From Castanea sativa (taxonomy: Eukaryota; Streptophyta; Magnoliopsida; Fagales; Fagaceae), in the NCBI RefSeq assembly GCF_040712315.1, contig NC_134020.1, positions 13,555,251 to 13,619,250 of the forward strand: a stretch of DNA of 64,000 nucleotides, written 5' to 3'. How positions within the stretch are numbered: position 1 is the stretch's first letter; every line of letters starts with the position of its first letter. Positions 45,888-58,103 of this stretch are shown here, in pieces. Both the position numbers and the translations under genes were made by a program. The notes beneath the pieces were generated by a model, which was given only the letters and a program-made list of their open reading frames with translations, did not search any database and was not told the origin of the DNA.

Positions 45888-46642
45888 AAATAGACATGGA
45901 CTCAGCCAAGGCTATAGCCATAGCAACCATAAAGCCACCGGCCATAGTAAAGGAATTGAAGAGTTTTCTGGGAAAGGTCTCTTACATCTAGAGGTTTATC
46001 TCGGGTTTTGCACCGATCACTTCAGCCTTCACCAAATTACTCAAGAAGGGATAAAGCTTCAAGTGGGGAGAGGTGAAGCAAACATCCTTTCAAAGGCTAC
46101 AGCAGATCATGACAAACCTCCCTATGTGCAAGCCCCAATTCGCAAAAAAACACTGTTACTCTATTTGGCCTCAAGCCCAACAGCCATAGGTGCCTTGATA
46201 GCCCAAGAAGATGGAGGTGGTATCGACTAGTCAGTCTATTATATAAGTCACACTCTAAGGAATTCAAAGACCCGCTACCCCTAAGCAGAAAGGGCATGCT
46301 TAGCAATAGTATATGCATCACAAAGATTGCACCATTACTTCTTGGCCTACGAGATACACTTGATGACAAAGTCTCAAACAATTAAAGCCCTTCTTTGACA
46401 ACCAATTCTCCCTAGAAGGATATCTTAGTGGTTGTTATAATTATCACAATATCACTTGAAGGCAGGAACACCCAAAGCAGTTAAGTGTCAGGCGATAGCA
46501 GACTTGCTAGCACAATTCCTGGTAAAAGAGGAATTCCTGCTGGAGGATGAGGTTCTAGGGGAAGTGGCCACTGCAGAAGTAATCGAAGAGTGATGGGTCA
46601 TGAAATTCGACGGCTCTTCTACAACAAGCTTTGGGAGCGCAT
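45888..46642 (+). pseudogene. Gy3 RT C-terminus and RNase H start (broken)
   Basis: Resumes at IDMDSAKAIAIATIKPPA, a segment after the RT core, followed by VKELKSFLGKVSYI and FISGFAPITSAFTKLLKK, the RT connection seen in gypsy pol. Then WGEVKQTSFQ and short RNase H pieces with many stops up to GSSTTSFGSA at 46640, where Co2 inserted. RNase H resumes at 62031. Confidence 0.75.
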
Positions 46643-46647
46643 TAGTG
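46643..46647 (+). repeat. Co2 target duplication, left copy (TAGTG)
   Basis: Four of five bases match GAGTG at 62026-62030. Confidence 0.75.
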
Positions 46648-48060
46648 TGTAAGGATTAGTGCCCTTAAATCCTATTGTATGATGCTATGTATGATATTAA
46701 GTATGACATTGTGTATGAGTTAATATTGTGATTAATGAAGTTATTTTATTATAATCTAAAATAATGGTAACATGAATAAGGGACATTATCTTATAATCCA
46801 TGAGATGCATAGTATGTGATTTATGTGAAAAGTCACATAAGAGATAAATCACAAGTTCTTTGTAAACTCAGAATGATAGTTCGTAGTCGGTGATGAAATT
46901 GGGCATTTCATCAGCGAAAATAATAACATATCAACTAAGATGATTTGTCTTGATCATGGAAGTGGAGACTTCTAGTTGATGTATTGATATGTTTTAAGAG
47001 TTAAGACATATTGAACTGGATCGTTGTGAGATTTGTTATTCTCCTAACGACTGTCAAATGAATAATAAATCTCACGACTTCTATTTACATGAACTCTTAA
47101 TTTTGAGATGATAATCGGTCTGATCATCAAATGTAGGTTGTTTTGATATATTAGGAGTGAAATCTAATGTAACGGTCAAAATCTCAGTATGTTGGGCAGC
47201 CACATTTAGTGTTGATGGAATATATATTCTCAAGATGGAATTCATAGTCTCTTAATCGAGATATAAAATATTTCATTGAGATAAGTTTAATGGATTCAAT
47301 TATTCAGAGAGTTAGGCCTAACCACTTTGGTAAGAAGTTACTAAAGTATATATTTATGAAATTGGATTTCATAAATTTATAATGAATAACTTTAAAGGAT
47401 TAAACCAGGTACTGAAGGATAAGATGTAGTAATTTACAAAGTGGCAGTCTACATTCATGACTTTGTATTACTACGAATATTTTATGAAGGAGTTTCATGT
47501 ATAATAAAGTCTTGGGATATAATTTATAAATAAGGCTTAGATTGCAATTATATTTATATAGTGGTATTAAATATAATTAATGGTAACTTTGGACTTGTCA
47601 AGAGTTGACAGAAAAGCCCAAGGCCTATTGGAGCTAGTGTCTTATTGGTCCCTTTTGGTCCCACTCCAAGCCACACACTTAAACCCAATTGGAAAGGCCC
47701 GAAAGGCTAGCCCAATTAGATAATCAGTTATAAGGGAAAAACATATGTAATTTTTATGTATGAAAAAGAGAGATCATTGTGAAATGGTGCGTATGTGAGA
47801 GTGAGACACTCTATCTTTCTCCCTTTGAAACTGATTGAGAGACCACACTTTTTGGGCGTAAAGTGGAATTGGAGTGAAGATTAAAAGTATTCCCGAGTAC
47901 TTCTGATTATTGTTTTGAATTTCACAACACCAAGGTACGCTCTCTTCTTCTTGAATTCTGAAATTTGCATAGTACATGTTAACAATCGCGAATGAAGTAG
48001 ATTCGTTATTTTTCTGCTGCGTATGTTTTGTATGTGATACAAACATGTAATTTTCCATTA
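46648..48060 (+). repeat. Co2 5' LTR
   Basis: 1413 bp, TGTAAGGATTAGTG to TTTTCCATTA (end CA changed to TA, a C-to-T change). It matches the 3' LTR through its length; 3' LTR variants shared with Co3 are absent here. Confidence 0.93.
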
Positions 48061-48062
48061 AA

Positions 48063-48074
48063 TGATATCAGAGT
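48063..48074 (+). promoter_or_regulatory. Co2 primer binding site
   Basis: TGATATCAGAGT, two bases past the LTR, matching TGGTATCAGAGC (Met-tRNA primer) in 10 of 12 bases. Confidence 0.85.
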
Positions 48075-49330
48075 TGTCTTCAATTCGAATATGTATAACA
48101 TGTTTTGTGAGTTTTGGAATTAGAGATAATAGTTTCATGCTGTTGGAAGATTATATATGTATTTAATTTTCTGCACGGTTGTTGAAACTATGATTTGATA
48201 AAAACTGATATTGATGTTATGATGTTGTTTAAATTTGAATTTAAGTATGTTAAATTGATCTTTAAGGCTATAGCATCAATGGAATTTAGTTTTGATATCA
48301 AATCTCATCTATTATGTTCATATGGTGGTTGTTTGTTCATGGAAAACTGTTGAAAGCTGTTCAGATGTTCCCTTTAGAAAACTGAAAAACACAGGTTTTT
48401 CGCGGGTAAGCTTTACTCGCGAAATAGTTGCGAGTAAGCTTTACTCTCGAAATAGTCGCAAAAGCTTCTGTCTAAATTTTGTGTTTTCACAAAATATTTC
48501 GCAGGTAAGCTTTACTCATGAAACAATCACGTGACAGTCGCGAAAGCCTCTGTTTGAATTTTATGTTTTCACTTTTTTGCCTTAATTCATTTTCGCGGGA
48601 AGAGTTTAGTCGCGAGATACTAGCAAAAATGTCACTAAAGGGAATTTTGAACTTTTTTTAAGTGTTTTCAAATGTATAAAATGCAAGCTGTGTGTGATTA
48701 GATCACACATGTTTACAAATTAAAAACCTTTAATTTAAAACATCTAGTGGAAGACACATACAAGGGTTGCATCTCACGGCCTCCATTGTTGGTTCATAGT
48801 AGTGTGAAATATATACTTTGCCTTTGCCTCGAGCTTAGCATTCCATGCGGAGAGTATTTATTTCATGGTCCTACAAGATTGAATTTCCTGGTTTATAGTG
48901 GTTTGATCAAACACCTTGTCTTAGCTTCGAGCTTTGCATTCCATGCGGAGGATTTTTGTATCATGGTATTACAAAATAAACCTATTAAAGGGATGAAATG
49001 TGGCTACACATGATTCTAGACAATGGTATACACTAGACTAAGTATTATATTATCTTCTATGCTGAGTTCTTACTATTATTACTTAGAAGCTAAATTTAAA
49101 ACGACATATTATTAGTGTTAGATAATAGTTATCACGATAGCACTAATAATGAGAATAGTTCTCAATCAATCATAGTATTTAATGTTCACTCTATGCTGAG
49201 GGATATTGAATATGGGATTGCATATATTATATTGTGGTTTTATTAAGGTTCCATACTATATGTTTATATGCTGAATTGATAATATCTAGTTTACTTATTA
49301 TATTCATGTTTATTATTTTCAGATTTGAAC
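48075..49330 (+). other. Co2 untranslated leader
   Basis: 1.25 kb between the primer site and gag. It has a CpG-rich repeat region at 48397-48625, then a part (48750-49020) also found in Co3 (54820-55090): repeated CTCACGGCCTC(C/T)ATTGTTGG and CATTCCATGC segments. No gene is supported, in spite of two short open frames. Confidence 0.75.
48397..48625. repeat. CpG-rich inverted-repeat cluster in the Co2 leader
   Basis: Repeated motifs such as TTCGCGGGTAAGCTTTACTC and TCGCGAAA, some in opposite directions (CGCGAAATAGTTGCGAG, TTTTCGCGGGAAGAG). The unit ...GTAAGCTTTACTC... occurs at about 48416, 48434 and 48505. Confidence 0.85.
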
Positions 49331-50112
49331 ATGGCATCATTTAGCCCACTTGTTACTATTCTTAATCAAAACAAACTGACTGGATCCAACTATGTTGATT
49401 GGAAAAGAAATTTGGACATTGTTCTTATAGCCGAAGAGCACAAATATGTGCTTACTCAACCATGTCCTAGCTTTCCTTCATTAGATGCTCCTCTTAAGGA
49501 AAAACAGTGATCATGGTAGAAATCTGATGAGATGGCCAAGTGCTACATCCTAGCATCTATCTCAAATGCTATACAGCATCAAATCCAGGATGTAGAACTA
49601 GCTTCAGACATTATGCTAAGTCTAAAGGAGATGTTTTGTGAGCAAGGCCGTTCTACAAGGCAAGAAACCATGAAGCAAATTTACAATATCAAAATGGCTG
49701 AAGGTAGTTCAATGAGGGAGCATTTTCTTACAATGATCTCTAATCTGAATACATTGGAGGTTTTTGGTGCTAATATTGATGGGGAATCCCAAGTGGATAT
49801 GATACTCCAGTCATTACCAAAATCATTCAAGGAATTCAGACTCAATTATAATATGAACAAAAAGATTTATTCATCGTCTGAATTAATGAATGAATTGGTA
49901 GTGGTGGAAGGAATCCTTGGTACTTCTAGTGTTGATGCCAATATGGCTAAAGCTTCTACTTCTCAAACTAAGTCGAAAGGCAAGGGAAAGAAGAAGAACT
50001 TCACCAATCAAGAGGGTAAACAAATTGCCTTAGGGGTTGCCAACAAAGAAAAGAAAGCCAAAGGAAAAATGTTTCCATTGTGGTGAGAAAGGACATTGGT
50101 AGAGGAATTGTC
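49331..50112 (+). pseudogene. Co2 gag (nearly intact, broken by stops and one indel)
   Basis: Starts MASFSPLVTILNQNKLTGSN at 49331. TNYVDWK-like segments are typical of copia gag (UBN2 family). A TGA at 49508 and a TAG at 49517 follow; the frame continues at 49532 with MAKCYILASISNAIQHQIQ and a capsid part rich in Leu and Glu, a MREHFLTMISNLNTLEV segment and a Lys/Ser-rich end. The zinc knuckle CFHCGEKGHW*RNC (CX2CX4HX4C) is coded at 50070-50111 in the next frame, after an extra base in an A run near 50068. It binds element RNA in the particle. The frame of pol matches the frame upstream of the indel. Confidence 0.88.
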
Positions 50113-51763
50113 CAAAGTTCAAAGCTGCCAAGAATAAGGGTATGAAAGTTCCTTTCTTCTTGAAATACATTTGGTACAAAATCCCACGAATTCCTAGTGT
50201 GTGAATTTAGGATGTACAAATCATATCTGCAATTCTTTGTAGGGGTTTCAGGAGACCAGAAAGTTGAATGGAGGGGAATTGTTTCTTACTTTGGCTGATG
50301 GGAGCAGGATTCCAGTTGTAGCTATTGGAGTTGTTAATTTATGCTTTGAGTCTAGGATTTTAATATTGGAAGACTGTTTTTATGTACCTAATGTTTGTAG
50401 GAATTTAATTTCTGCAACTTATTTAGGTAAACATGGATATTGTTTTATCCTTAAAGACAATGTTGTAATAAAGAAGGGTAAAGTGTTTATCTGTTCTGGT
50501 AATATTGTGGATGGTCTTTATATTTTAACTCCTGATAACCATGAATTATATAATTCTAAATTAGATAATAATTCACATATGAAATCATTAAAGAGAAAGT
50601 TTCCTTCTAGTAGTGAAGCATATCTTTGGCACTTGCGTTTGGGTCATATTAATTCAAACAGAATTCAAAGACTTATCAAAGATGGACTCTTAGGGCCCAT
50701 GGACTTTGATGGTTTTTCAGTTTGCGAATCTTGTTTGGAAGGTAAAATGACCAAACAATCTTGTAATGCAAAAGGTAGAAGAGCCCAAGATTTGCTAGAA
50801 CTAGTACATTCAGATGTATGTGGTCCTATGTCAATCCAATCAAGAGGTGGATATGAGTATTTCATTACTTTCACTGATGATTACTCTAGATTTGGTTATG
50901 TGTACCTAATGAAACAAAAGTCCGAAGCTTTTAAAAAGTTCAAAGAGTTTAGGGCAAGTTGAGAATCAATTAGGTAAACGCATAAAGGCCATTTGATCTG
51001 ATCGGATCGAGGTGGCAAATACCTTCTTGGGGATTTCAAGGATTACTTAACTGAAAATGGGATTATATCTCAGTTGACTGCACTTGGAACTCCACAAAAA
51101 AATGGTGTAGCAGAAAGAATGAATAGGACTCTTTTAGATATAGTTAGATCCATATTGAATTATTTGACTCTACCAATTTCCTTTTGGGGATATGCCTTAA
51201 GTACTGCAATGTATCTTCTGAATTTAGTACCTTCGAAGTCTGTTCCTAAAACACCTGTAGAGTTGTGGAATAGGCGTAAGCCTAGTATGAGACATCTCCA
51301 TATTTAGGGTTGTCCAGCACATGTGTTAAAAGGAAAGTCTGACAAGTTACAGTCTAAAAAAAAAGTAGTATTTTTTGTAGGGTATCCAAAAGGAACTGTT
51401 GGAGGTTTATTTTATAGTCATAAGGATAATAAAGTGTTTGTTAGCACAAATGTCAAATTCATGGAAAATGACTATATGAATGATTATACTCCTAGAAGTA
51501 GAGTTGTATTGGCTGAAATGAATGAACCTGTAGTTGAACAACCAATGGATGAAACTAGGGATGATGTGGCTGTATTAGATACACCACAAGATATTACTCA
51601 TGAGATGTCTAGTACTCAGATGCCTCGTCGTAGTGGGAGAATTGTTCGACCTCCTATAAGATTTATGGGTTTAAGAGAAACTTATGAAGCTATCTCAGAA
51701 GAGGCTGAATCGGATCCCTATACTTATGAGAAGGCAATGAATGATATAGATGCACATCATTAG
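50113..51763 (+). pseudogene. Co2 protease and integrase
   Basis: Between about 50113 and 50263 the protease start is in broken sequence, its active site not readable. From 50264, in one frame: protease remainder (NGGELFLTLADGSRIPVVAI), GAG-pre-integrase with SEAYLWHLRLGHINSNRIQ (zinc-binding His) and CESCLEG (Cys), then integrase core. The first catalytic aspartate is in ELVHSDVCGPMS, the second in SDRGGKYL near 51002, the glutamate in KNGVAERMNRTL near 51110. An indel pair and stops lie at about 50962-51001. The C-terminus (51323-51763) includes GCPAHVLKGKS, KVVFFVGYPKGTVGG and RRSGRIVRPP. This would process Gag-Pol and insert cDNA. Confidence 0.88.
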
Positions 51764-52538
51764 GTCAAAGCTATAAAATCTGAATTAGATTCTATGTATT
51801 CCAATCAAGTTTGGGATCTTTTAGAGGCGTCTAATGGCATTAAATCTGTTGGTTGCAAATGGGTATACAACAGAAAGAGAGGGATAGATGGAAAAGTTGA
51901 AACCTTTAAAACAATACTAGTGGCGAAAGGGTATACACAAAAAGATGGTATTGATTATGAAGAAACCTTTTCACAAGTAGCAATGCTTAAATCTATCAAA
52001 ATTCTCTTATCCATTGTTGCTCATTATGATTACAAGATTTGGCAAATGGATGTCAAGACTGCATTTCTTAATGGCAATCTTGAAGAAGAAATCTATTTGA
52101 TGCAACCAGAAGGTTTCATAGCAAAGAACCAAGACCATATAGTATGCAAGTTGAAAAGGTGCATTTATGGACTTAAACAAGCATCTAGGTCATGGAACAT
52201 CAGATTTGATCAAGAAATCAAGTCATTTGGTTTTAAACGAAATCTTGATGAACCATGTGTGTACAAAAGACATCGAGACAAAGTAGTAATATTCCTAGTG
52301 CTTTATGTTGATGATATTCTACTCATTGGAAATGATGTAGGGGTAATATCATCTGTAAAGGTTTGGTTGTCAAGCCAATTTGATATGAAGGACTTGGGTG
52401 AGGTTAACTTTATTCTAGGGATCAAGTTTTGGCGAGATCGCAAGAATAAGATATTAGGCTTATCATAAGCTAGATATATAGATAAGGTTCTAGAAGGGTT
52501 TAGCATGCAAAACTCCAAGAAATGATTGCTTCCTTTTA
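51764..52538 (+). pseudogene. Co2 reverse transcriptase, interrupted by Co3
   Basis: In the same frame as integrase (a stop after NDIDAHH at 51761). It reads [54 protein letters not shown], the first catalytic motif [27 protein letters not shown], then the catalytic box YVDDILLIGND at 52304-52336. A stop at 52466 (CAA to TAA) and one in KK*LLPF follow. Co3 is inserted at 52538 in the segment before RNase H. RT copies element RNA; all catalytic residues are present but stops truncate it. Confidence 0.92.
52534..52538 (+). repeat. Co3 target duplication, left copy (TTTTA)
   Basis: Exact match with 59840-59844. Confidence 0.92.
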
Positions 52539-53558
52539 TGTTGGGGTTTATGCCCTAAAATTGAATTTATTGGCATGTAATAAATAGTTAAATTGTTTAA
52601 TTATATGAGATATAGGTTGCTTTGATATATCAGGAGTGAGATCTATTAGTCATGGTCAAAACCTCAGGATGTTGGACAGCCACATTTAGTGTTGATGGAA
52701 CATATATTCTCAAGATGGAATTCATAGTCTCTTAACGGAGATACAAGATATTCTCTTGAGATAAGTTTAATGGGTTTGGTTATTTAGAGAGTTGGGCCCA
52801 ACCACTTTAATAAGGAGTTACTAAAGTATATATTTATGGAATTCGATTTCATAAATATATAATGAATAACATAAAAGATTAAACCGGGTACTCAAGGATA
52901 AGATGTAGTAATTTACAAATTGACAGTCTACATTCATGACTTTGTATTACTACGAATATTTTATGAAGGGGTTGCATGTACAATAAAGTCTTGGGATATA
53001 AATTATAGATAAGTCCTAGAGTGCAACTATATTTATATAGTCATATTAAATATAGTTAATGGTAACTTTGGACTTGTCAAGAGTTGACTGAAAAGCCCAA
53101 GGCCCATTGGAGCTAGTGTCTTATTGATCCCTTTCGGTCCCACTCCAATCCACACACAAGAGCCCGATTGGAATGGCCCAAAAGGCTAGCCTAATTAGAT
53201 AATCAGTTATATATAAGAAGAGAAACATACAGAATTTTGTGGTGAGTGGTGTGAGACATCATTCTAAAATGGTGAGTGTGTGAGTGTTGGACACTCTCCT
53301 ATTCTCTCATTGGAAACTGATTAAGAGACCACACATCTTGGGCATTAAGTGGAATTGGAGTGAAGATTAAAAGTCTTCCCAAGTGTTTCTGATCTTCGGT
53401 TTTGAATTTCATCACTTCAAGGTACGCTTTCTTGTTCTCTAATTTTGAAACTTACCTAGTACATGTTATCAATTGCAAATGAAGTAGATCCGTTAATTTT
53501 TCGCTGCGCATGTTTTTCATGAGATACAAATTTGTATTTTCCATGCATTTTTCCAACA
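52539..53558 (+). repeat. Co3 5' LTR, with deletion
   Basis: 1020 bp, TGTTGGGGTTTATG to TTCCAACA. After TTAATTATATGA it lacks about 370 bp that are present in the 3' LTR (58530-58900), resuming at TAGGTTGCTTTGATAT. A TATA box TATATATAA lies at 53208-53216. Confidence 0.93.
53208..53216 (+). promoter_or_regulatory. TATA box in the Co3 5' LTR
   Basis: TATATATAA about 350 bp before the LTR end, also present at 59488-59496 in the 3' LTR. Confidence 0.5.
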
Positions 53559-53560
53559 AA

Positions 53561-53572
53561 TGGTATAAGAGC
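53561..53572 (+). promoter_or_regulatory. Co3 primer binding site
   Basis: TGGTATAAGAGC, two bases past the LTR; one base differs from the Met-tRNA primer site TGGTATCAGAGC. Confidence 0.9.
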
Positions 53573-55384
53573 GGTCTTCAATTCGAATTGTATAACATGT
53601 TTTGTGAGTTTTTGGAATTAGAGATAATAGTTTCATGTTGTGAGAAAATTAATTTTCTGCATGGTTGTTGAAACTATGATTTGATGAAAACTGATTTTGA
53701 TGTTATGATGTCTTTAAATTTTGAGTTTAAGTATGTTAAACTGATTTTTAAGGCTATTGCATCAATGATATCTAGTTTAGATATCAATCAGTGTCCATTA
53801 TGTTCATACGATGGTTGTTTTGTTCATGAAAACGTTAAAAAACTGTCTTAGAAAAATTCTGGGAAATTCAAAATTCACGATGCTTAATCGATCGAGCATC
53901 TGTCGAGCATCGATTGAGCTGGCAGAATTTTTCTCGATCGATCGAGGATCTGTCGAGCATTGATCGAGCTTCGTGGAATTTTTTCTCGATCGATCAAGAA
54001 TCTATCGAGGATCAATCGAGCGGCCAGTACTTTTCTCGATCGATCGAGGTACATTCTCGATCGATCGAGAATTGGGTATTCAGATTTTTTTTTCTAATTG
54101 TTTTCACATTTATAAAGAACAAAGATGTGTGTGATGAGATTACACATAGTTATAACTAAATGACCTAATGAAATCAAAGATATTAGTTAAATAGAACTCT
54201 TAGTCCTAAATAGTTTGGGACTTGTCTTTTAACAAACATTCTAATGAGATTGGAATTGTTGTATGTTTAAAAGTCCTTAATTTATTTTAATTAGAAGTTT
54301 TAATGAGATTAAAGTTTAATTAAAATGTATATAGTTTCTAATGAGATTAGAACTTTTCATTTAGGAAATTAAGGATAGAGTTCTATATAACTAATTTTTG
54401 ATTCATTAGTGTTTAAGGAATCCTAAATCGTTTAGGACTTCCATTTTAGTTAGTGATTCTAATGAGATTGGAGTCTTAAACATGTGCAAGGTTATTAGTT
54501 GTGATGGGATCACAATTATTTAAGAAAAACCCAAATAATGAGTGGGAGTGCTGAAATAACCCTTTTGTTAAGTTTATTGTAATGTGAATAGATACGTTGT
54601 CTTGACTTTGAGTCTTGCATTCCAAGCGGAGGGTATTTACTTCACGGATTACAAGGTTAAACTTCTTTATGATTGCACGAATGTTCATTGCACTATTGTG
54701 ACGTGACTTAATAACATCACATTTAATTTAAACAATTAAACACATTTGATGTGTAGGGTTAAAATTGTGATTAGATCACAATGTTTTTAGGACAATCCAC
54801 TTGTTTTAAAATTTCTTGTGGGAGAGAGATACAAGGGTTGGATCTCACGGCCTCTATTGTTGGTTCATAGTAGTGTGAAATATATACTTTGTCTTTGCTT
54901 CGAGCTTAGCATTCCATGCCGAGAGTATTTATTTCATGGTACTACAGGATTGAATTTCTTGGTTTATAGTAGTTTGATCAAACACCTTGTCTTAGCCTCA
55001 AGCTTTGCATTCCATGCGGAGGGTGTTTTGTATCATGGCACTACATAATAAGCCTGTTAAGGGGATGAAATGTGGCTACACATGATTCTAGGCAATGGTG
55101 TACACTAGACTAAGTTTGATAGTATCCTCTATGCTGAGTTCTTGCTATTATTACTTAAAGGCCAAAGGAAAAGCGGCAAATTATTTTTGTTTGGTAAGAG
55201 TTACCATGATAGCATTAATAATGAGAGTAATTCTCGCCTGATCATAGTGGTTGGTATTCACCTTATGCTGAGGAATATTAATTGCGGGATTAGGTTGTCG
55301 TTGCACCTAGTATAGTATGTTTTTCGGGTTCCATATTATATGGTTATGGATGCAAAATATAATGTCCCTGTAATTATGTTCATT
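53573..55384 (+). other. Co3 untranslated leader
   Basis: Like the Co2 leader in layout: a repeat cluster (53886-54072, TCGATCGATCGAG motifs), a part with repeated TCTAATGAGATT segments at about 54238, 54308, 54337 and 54450, and then the conserved segment at 54820-55090 shared with Co2. No gene is supported. Confidence 0.7.
53886..54072. repeat. TCGATCGATCGAG repeat cluster in the Co3 leader
   Basis: The palindromic core TCGATCGA recurs five or more times, often as CTCGATCGATCGAG, with two CTGTCGAGCAT segments at 53900 and 53950. Confidence 0.9.
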
Positions 55385-58103
55385 GTCACAAAATAAAATT
55401 GTCGTAAATTTTGTTCTCAAGCTACTATTTTAATTGAATCACATTAACTAAGAAATAATTTTGGACATGGTGCTTAAAGGAGCTAAAGTACATAAATTAT
55501 GTTTCGATTCAGCATTATCATAATTTCCTATGCATGATGCATTGGTGGAAGATGGCTTATGATATGATCATAATCTCTATTGAAATGCTAATATGTTACA
55601 TTGGCTTTTATCTCAAATGTACTACAGCATGAGATGCAAGAGTTAGTACTAGATTTAGACTTTATATTAAGTCTAAATGAGATGTTTTGGTATGAAATAT
55701 CATGCTGCTAGACGATATTCAATATAAGTCATATTGAGTGCCAAGAAAAGCTTAAGGAGTTCGAATTCTATATCATTTTATGAAAACATTCTAATTTTAA
55801 AATGAATTGGAATTCTTGGATGTAGAGATTAAATGTTAATCTCATATGGATATGATCTTCAAGTCCTTGTTAGAATCATTTGATCAATTCAGATTGTTTT
55901 GAAAATGATTTTCCTTTATACTATCTAAATTGATGAGTGAGTTCTATGCAAAGGAAGACATCCTAAAAGCTAAGGCTAGGATCAATATGATTTAATTCAA
56001 ATTCTTAACCTAGACTGAAAGGTTTGGGTGGTAGGAATAGGAATTATAATACCAAACAATTGGGCAACCAAGTTGCCCTAGTAGTTGCCAAAAGGAAATT
56101 AGACTCAAAAGCAAGACCAAAAGGAAAGTGTTTCCAGTTTTGGTAAATCTAAAGCATTGTCCATGATTATTTTCTAGGTGGAAATTTACATGTTTACTTT
56201 TTAAAGAGAAATTTTTCATCCTTTAGCAGTGTATGTTTTGGCACTTATGTCTAGATCTTATTAATCTAAATGATATTCAAGATTGGTGAAAGATGGGCTT
56301 TTAGAACAATTATTTTGTTATATTCTCAATCTATGAATTCTATTTAGAGGATAATATAATCTAGGGTTCCTTTTTTGTAAAGGAATGTAGTTTCAATGAC
56401 TTCTTTAAGTGAGTGCATACATGAAGGAGGAATAAGACTCTTTTAGAAATAGTAAAGTACATGATTAGTATTTCCATTTGCTTATTTCTTTTGGAGATAT
56501 ATTGCTATTATTACTATACATTTTCTAAACCTGATTTCAAAAGTTTGTTCCTATGACATTAGTCAAATTGTGGATTGGGTGAAAACATAGTATATGATAC
56601 TTCCACTTTTGGGGATGTCCAGCACTTGTGCTAGAAACGAAGTCTAACAAATTGAAATCAAAAGATAGAAAAATGTATGTTTATGTTAAGTATCCAAAAG
56701 GAAATGTAGAAGATTGTTTTGGTAGTCATAAAGAAGACAAGATGTTTGTAGAGTACAAATATAAAGTTTCTTGATGATGACTATGTGAATAATCTTAAAG
56801 CAAAACGTAGAATCGTTCTAGAACATAAATGTTAGAATTCGTTGTAAGACAACTATGAAATACATTTAGAAATGAGATGGCTGTATTAGATACACCACAA
56901 GGGATTATTCTAAATATATAGCTAGTACATAGGTACAATATTGTAGTGGGAGGATTGTTAATTATCAAATAAATTCATACTTTTGGGATAGACTTTTAAA
57001 GTAATTACACAAGGATATGAATTTTGATCCTCGGTCCTACGTAGAGGCAATAGATGATATGAATATGGATTATTGGATCAAAGTTATGTAAATAGAATTA
57101 GGTTCTATTTAAAGTCTAGAACTTGTAGAGGCACCTAGTGGCATTAAGCCTATTGTTCTCAAATAGGTCTGCAAGAAAAATGAGATTGATAGAATTGAAG
57201 GTGCAAACCTTCAAAGTCAAGACTAGTGGTGAAAAAATTTGTTCACCAATAGTCAAGTTTGACACTATCTAGATGCTCTTATCTATTATATTTCATTTGG
57301 ATGAAATATGGTAATGGATGTCAAGAAAACTTCTTTTAGTAGCAATCTTCAGAAAGACATCTATATGATGTAACTAGACTTGAACATAGCAAAGAATCAG
57401 TAGTGTTTAGTTTGCAAGTTGCTTAAATTCCATTTATGGACTAAAGCAAGCATGTAAATCATAAAATATCATATTTGATCAAGAATTTAAATTGTTTGAT
57501 TTTGATAAAGTATTACAAGGCTTTATGTGTGCAAATGCTATATAGAATAATAAATTTCTTAATGTATGTTGATGACATTCTAATCATTTAGAATGATGTA
57601 GAGTTGTTGTCATCAATGGAGTTTTTAGTTGTCTATTCCAGTTTGATATAAAGTACTTGGGAAAGACTGGTCACATCCAAAGAATTAAACTTTGTTAAAA
57701 TTCAGAATTTAGGATGTTTGGACTATCTCAAACTGCTTAAATAGATTAGATTCTAGCCAAGTATAGCATGTAATACTTCAAGAAAGGATTCTTTCCTTTT
57801 AAGTTTGAAGTTCCTTTATATAGGATTATGGTCCTAAGACATATAAAAGGAAGAGCATATTAAGACGGTTCTTTATACTAATCGATAGGAAGTCTTTATG
57901 CTATGTTACATGCTAGGCTAAATATCTATTTTGCAGTAGGCATAGTAAGCAAATATCAATTGAATCAAAGATCACTTATTTTAGTGGGAGTAAAGCATAT
58001 GCTCAAATATCTTAGAATGAGGGATTATATGCTTGTCCACAGAATTGAAGTTTTGATAGTTACTGGATGTACAAATACTAAATTGTAGTTTGATTGTGAT
58101 TTA
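55385..58103 (+). pseudogene. Co3 gag-pol, heavily decayed
   Basis: Domain traces in the order of Co2: gag segments near 55385-56000; a zinc-knuckle trace at about 56118-56160; a WHLCLDLINLNDIQ-like GAG-pre-integrase segment near 56236-56275; integrase traces near 56410-56640; an RT trace with KQACKS near 57440 and the catalytic box YVDD at 57565-57576; RNase H start near 57840-58090. No frame longer than about 70 residues survives. Comparison with Co2 shows many indels and stops, so this element could not have made its own enzymes for long. Confidence 0.8.

Noticed and set aside
48747..49013. 88-residue open frame in the Co2 leader, with a relative at 54818
   Set aside because: The two are similar because the leaders are related; stops and frame differ and no family was recognised, so noncoding conservation is more likely.
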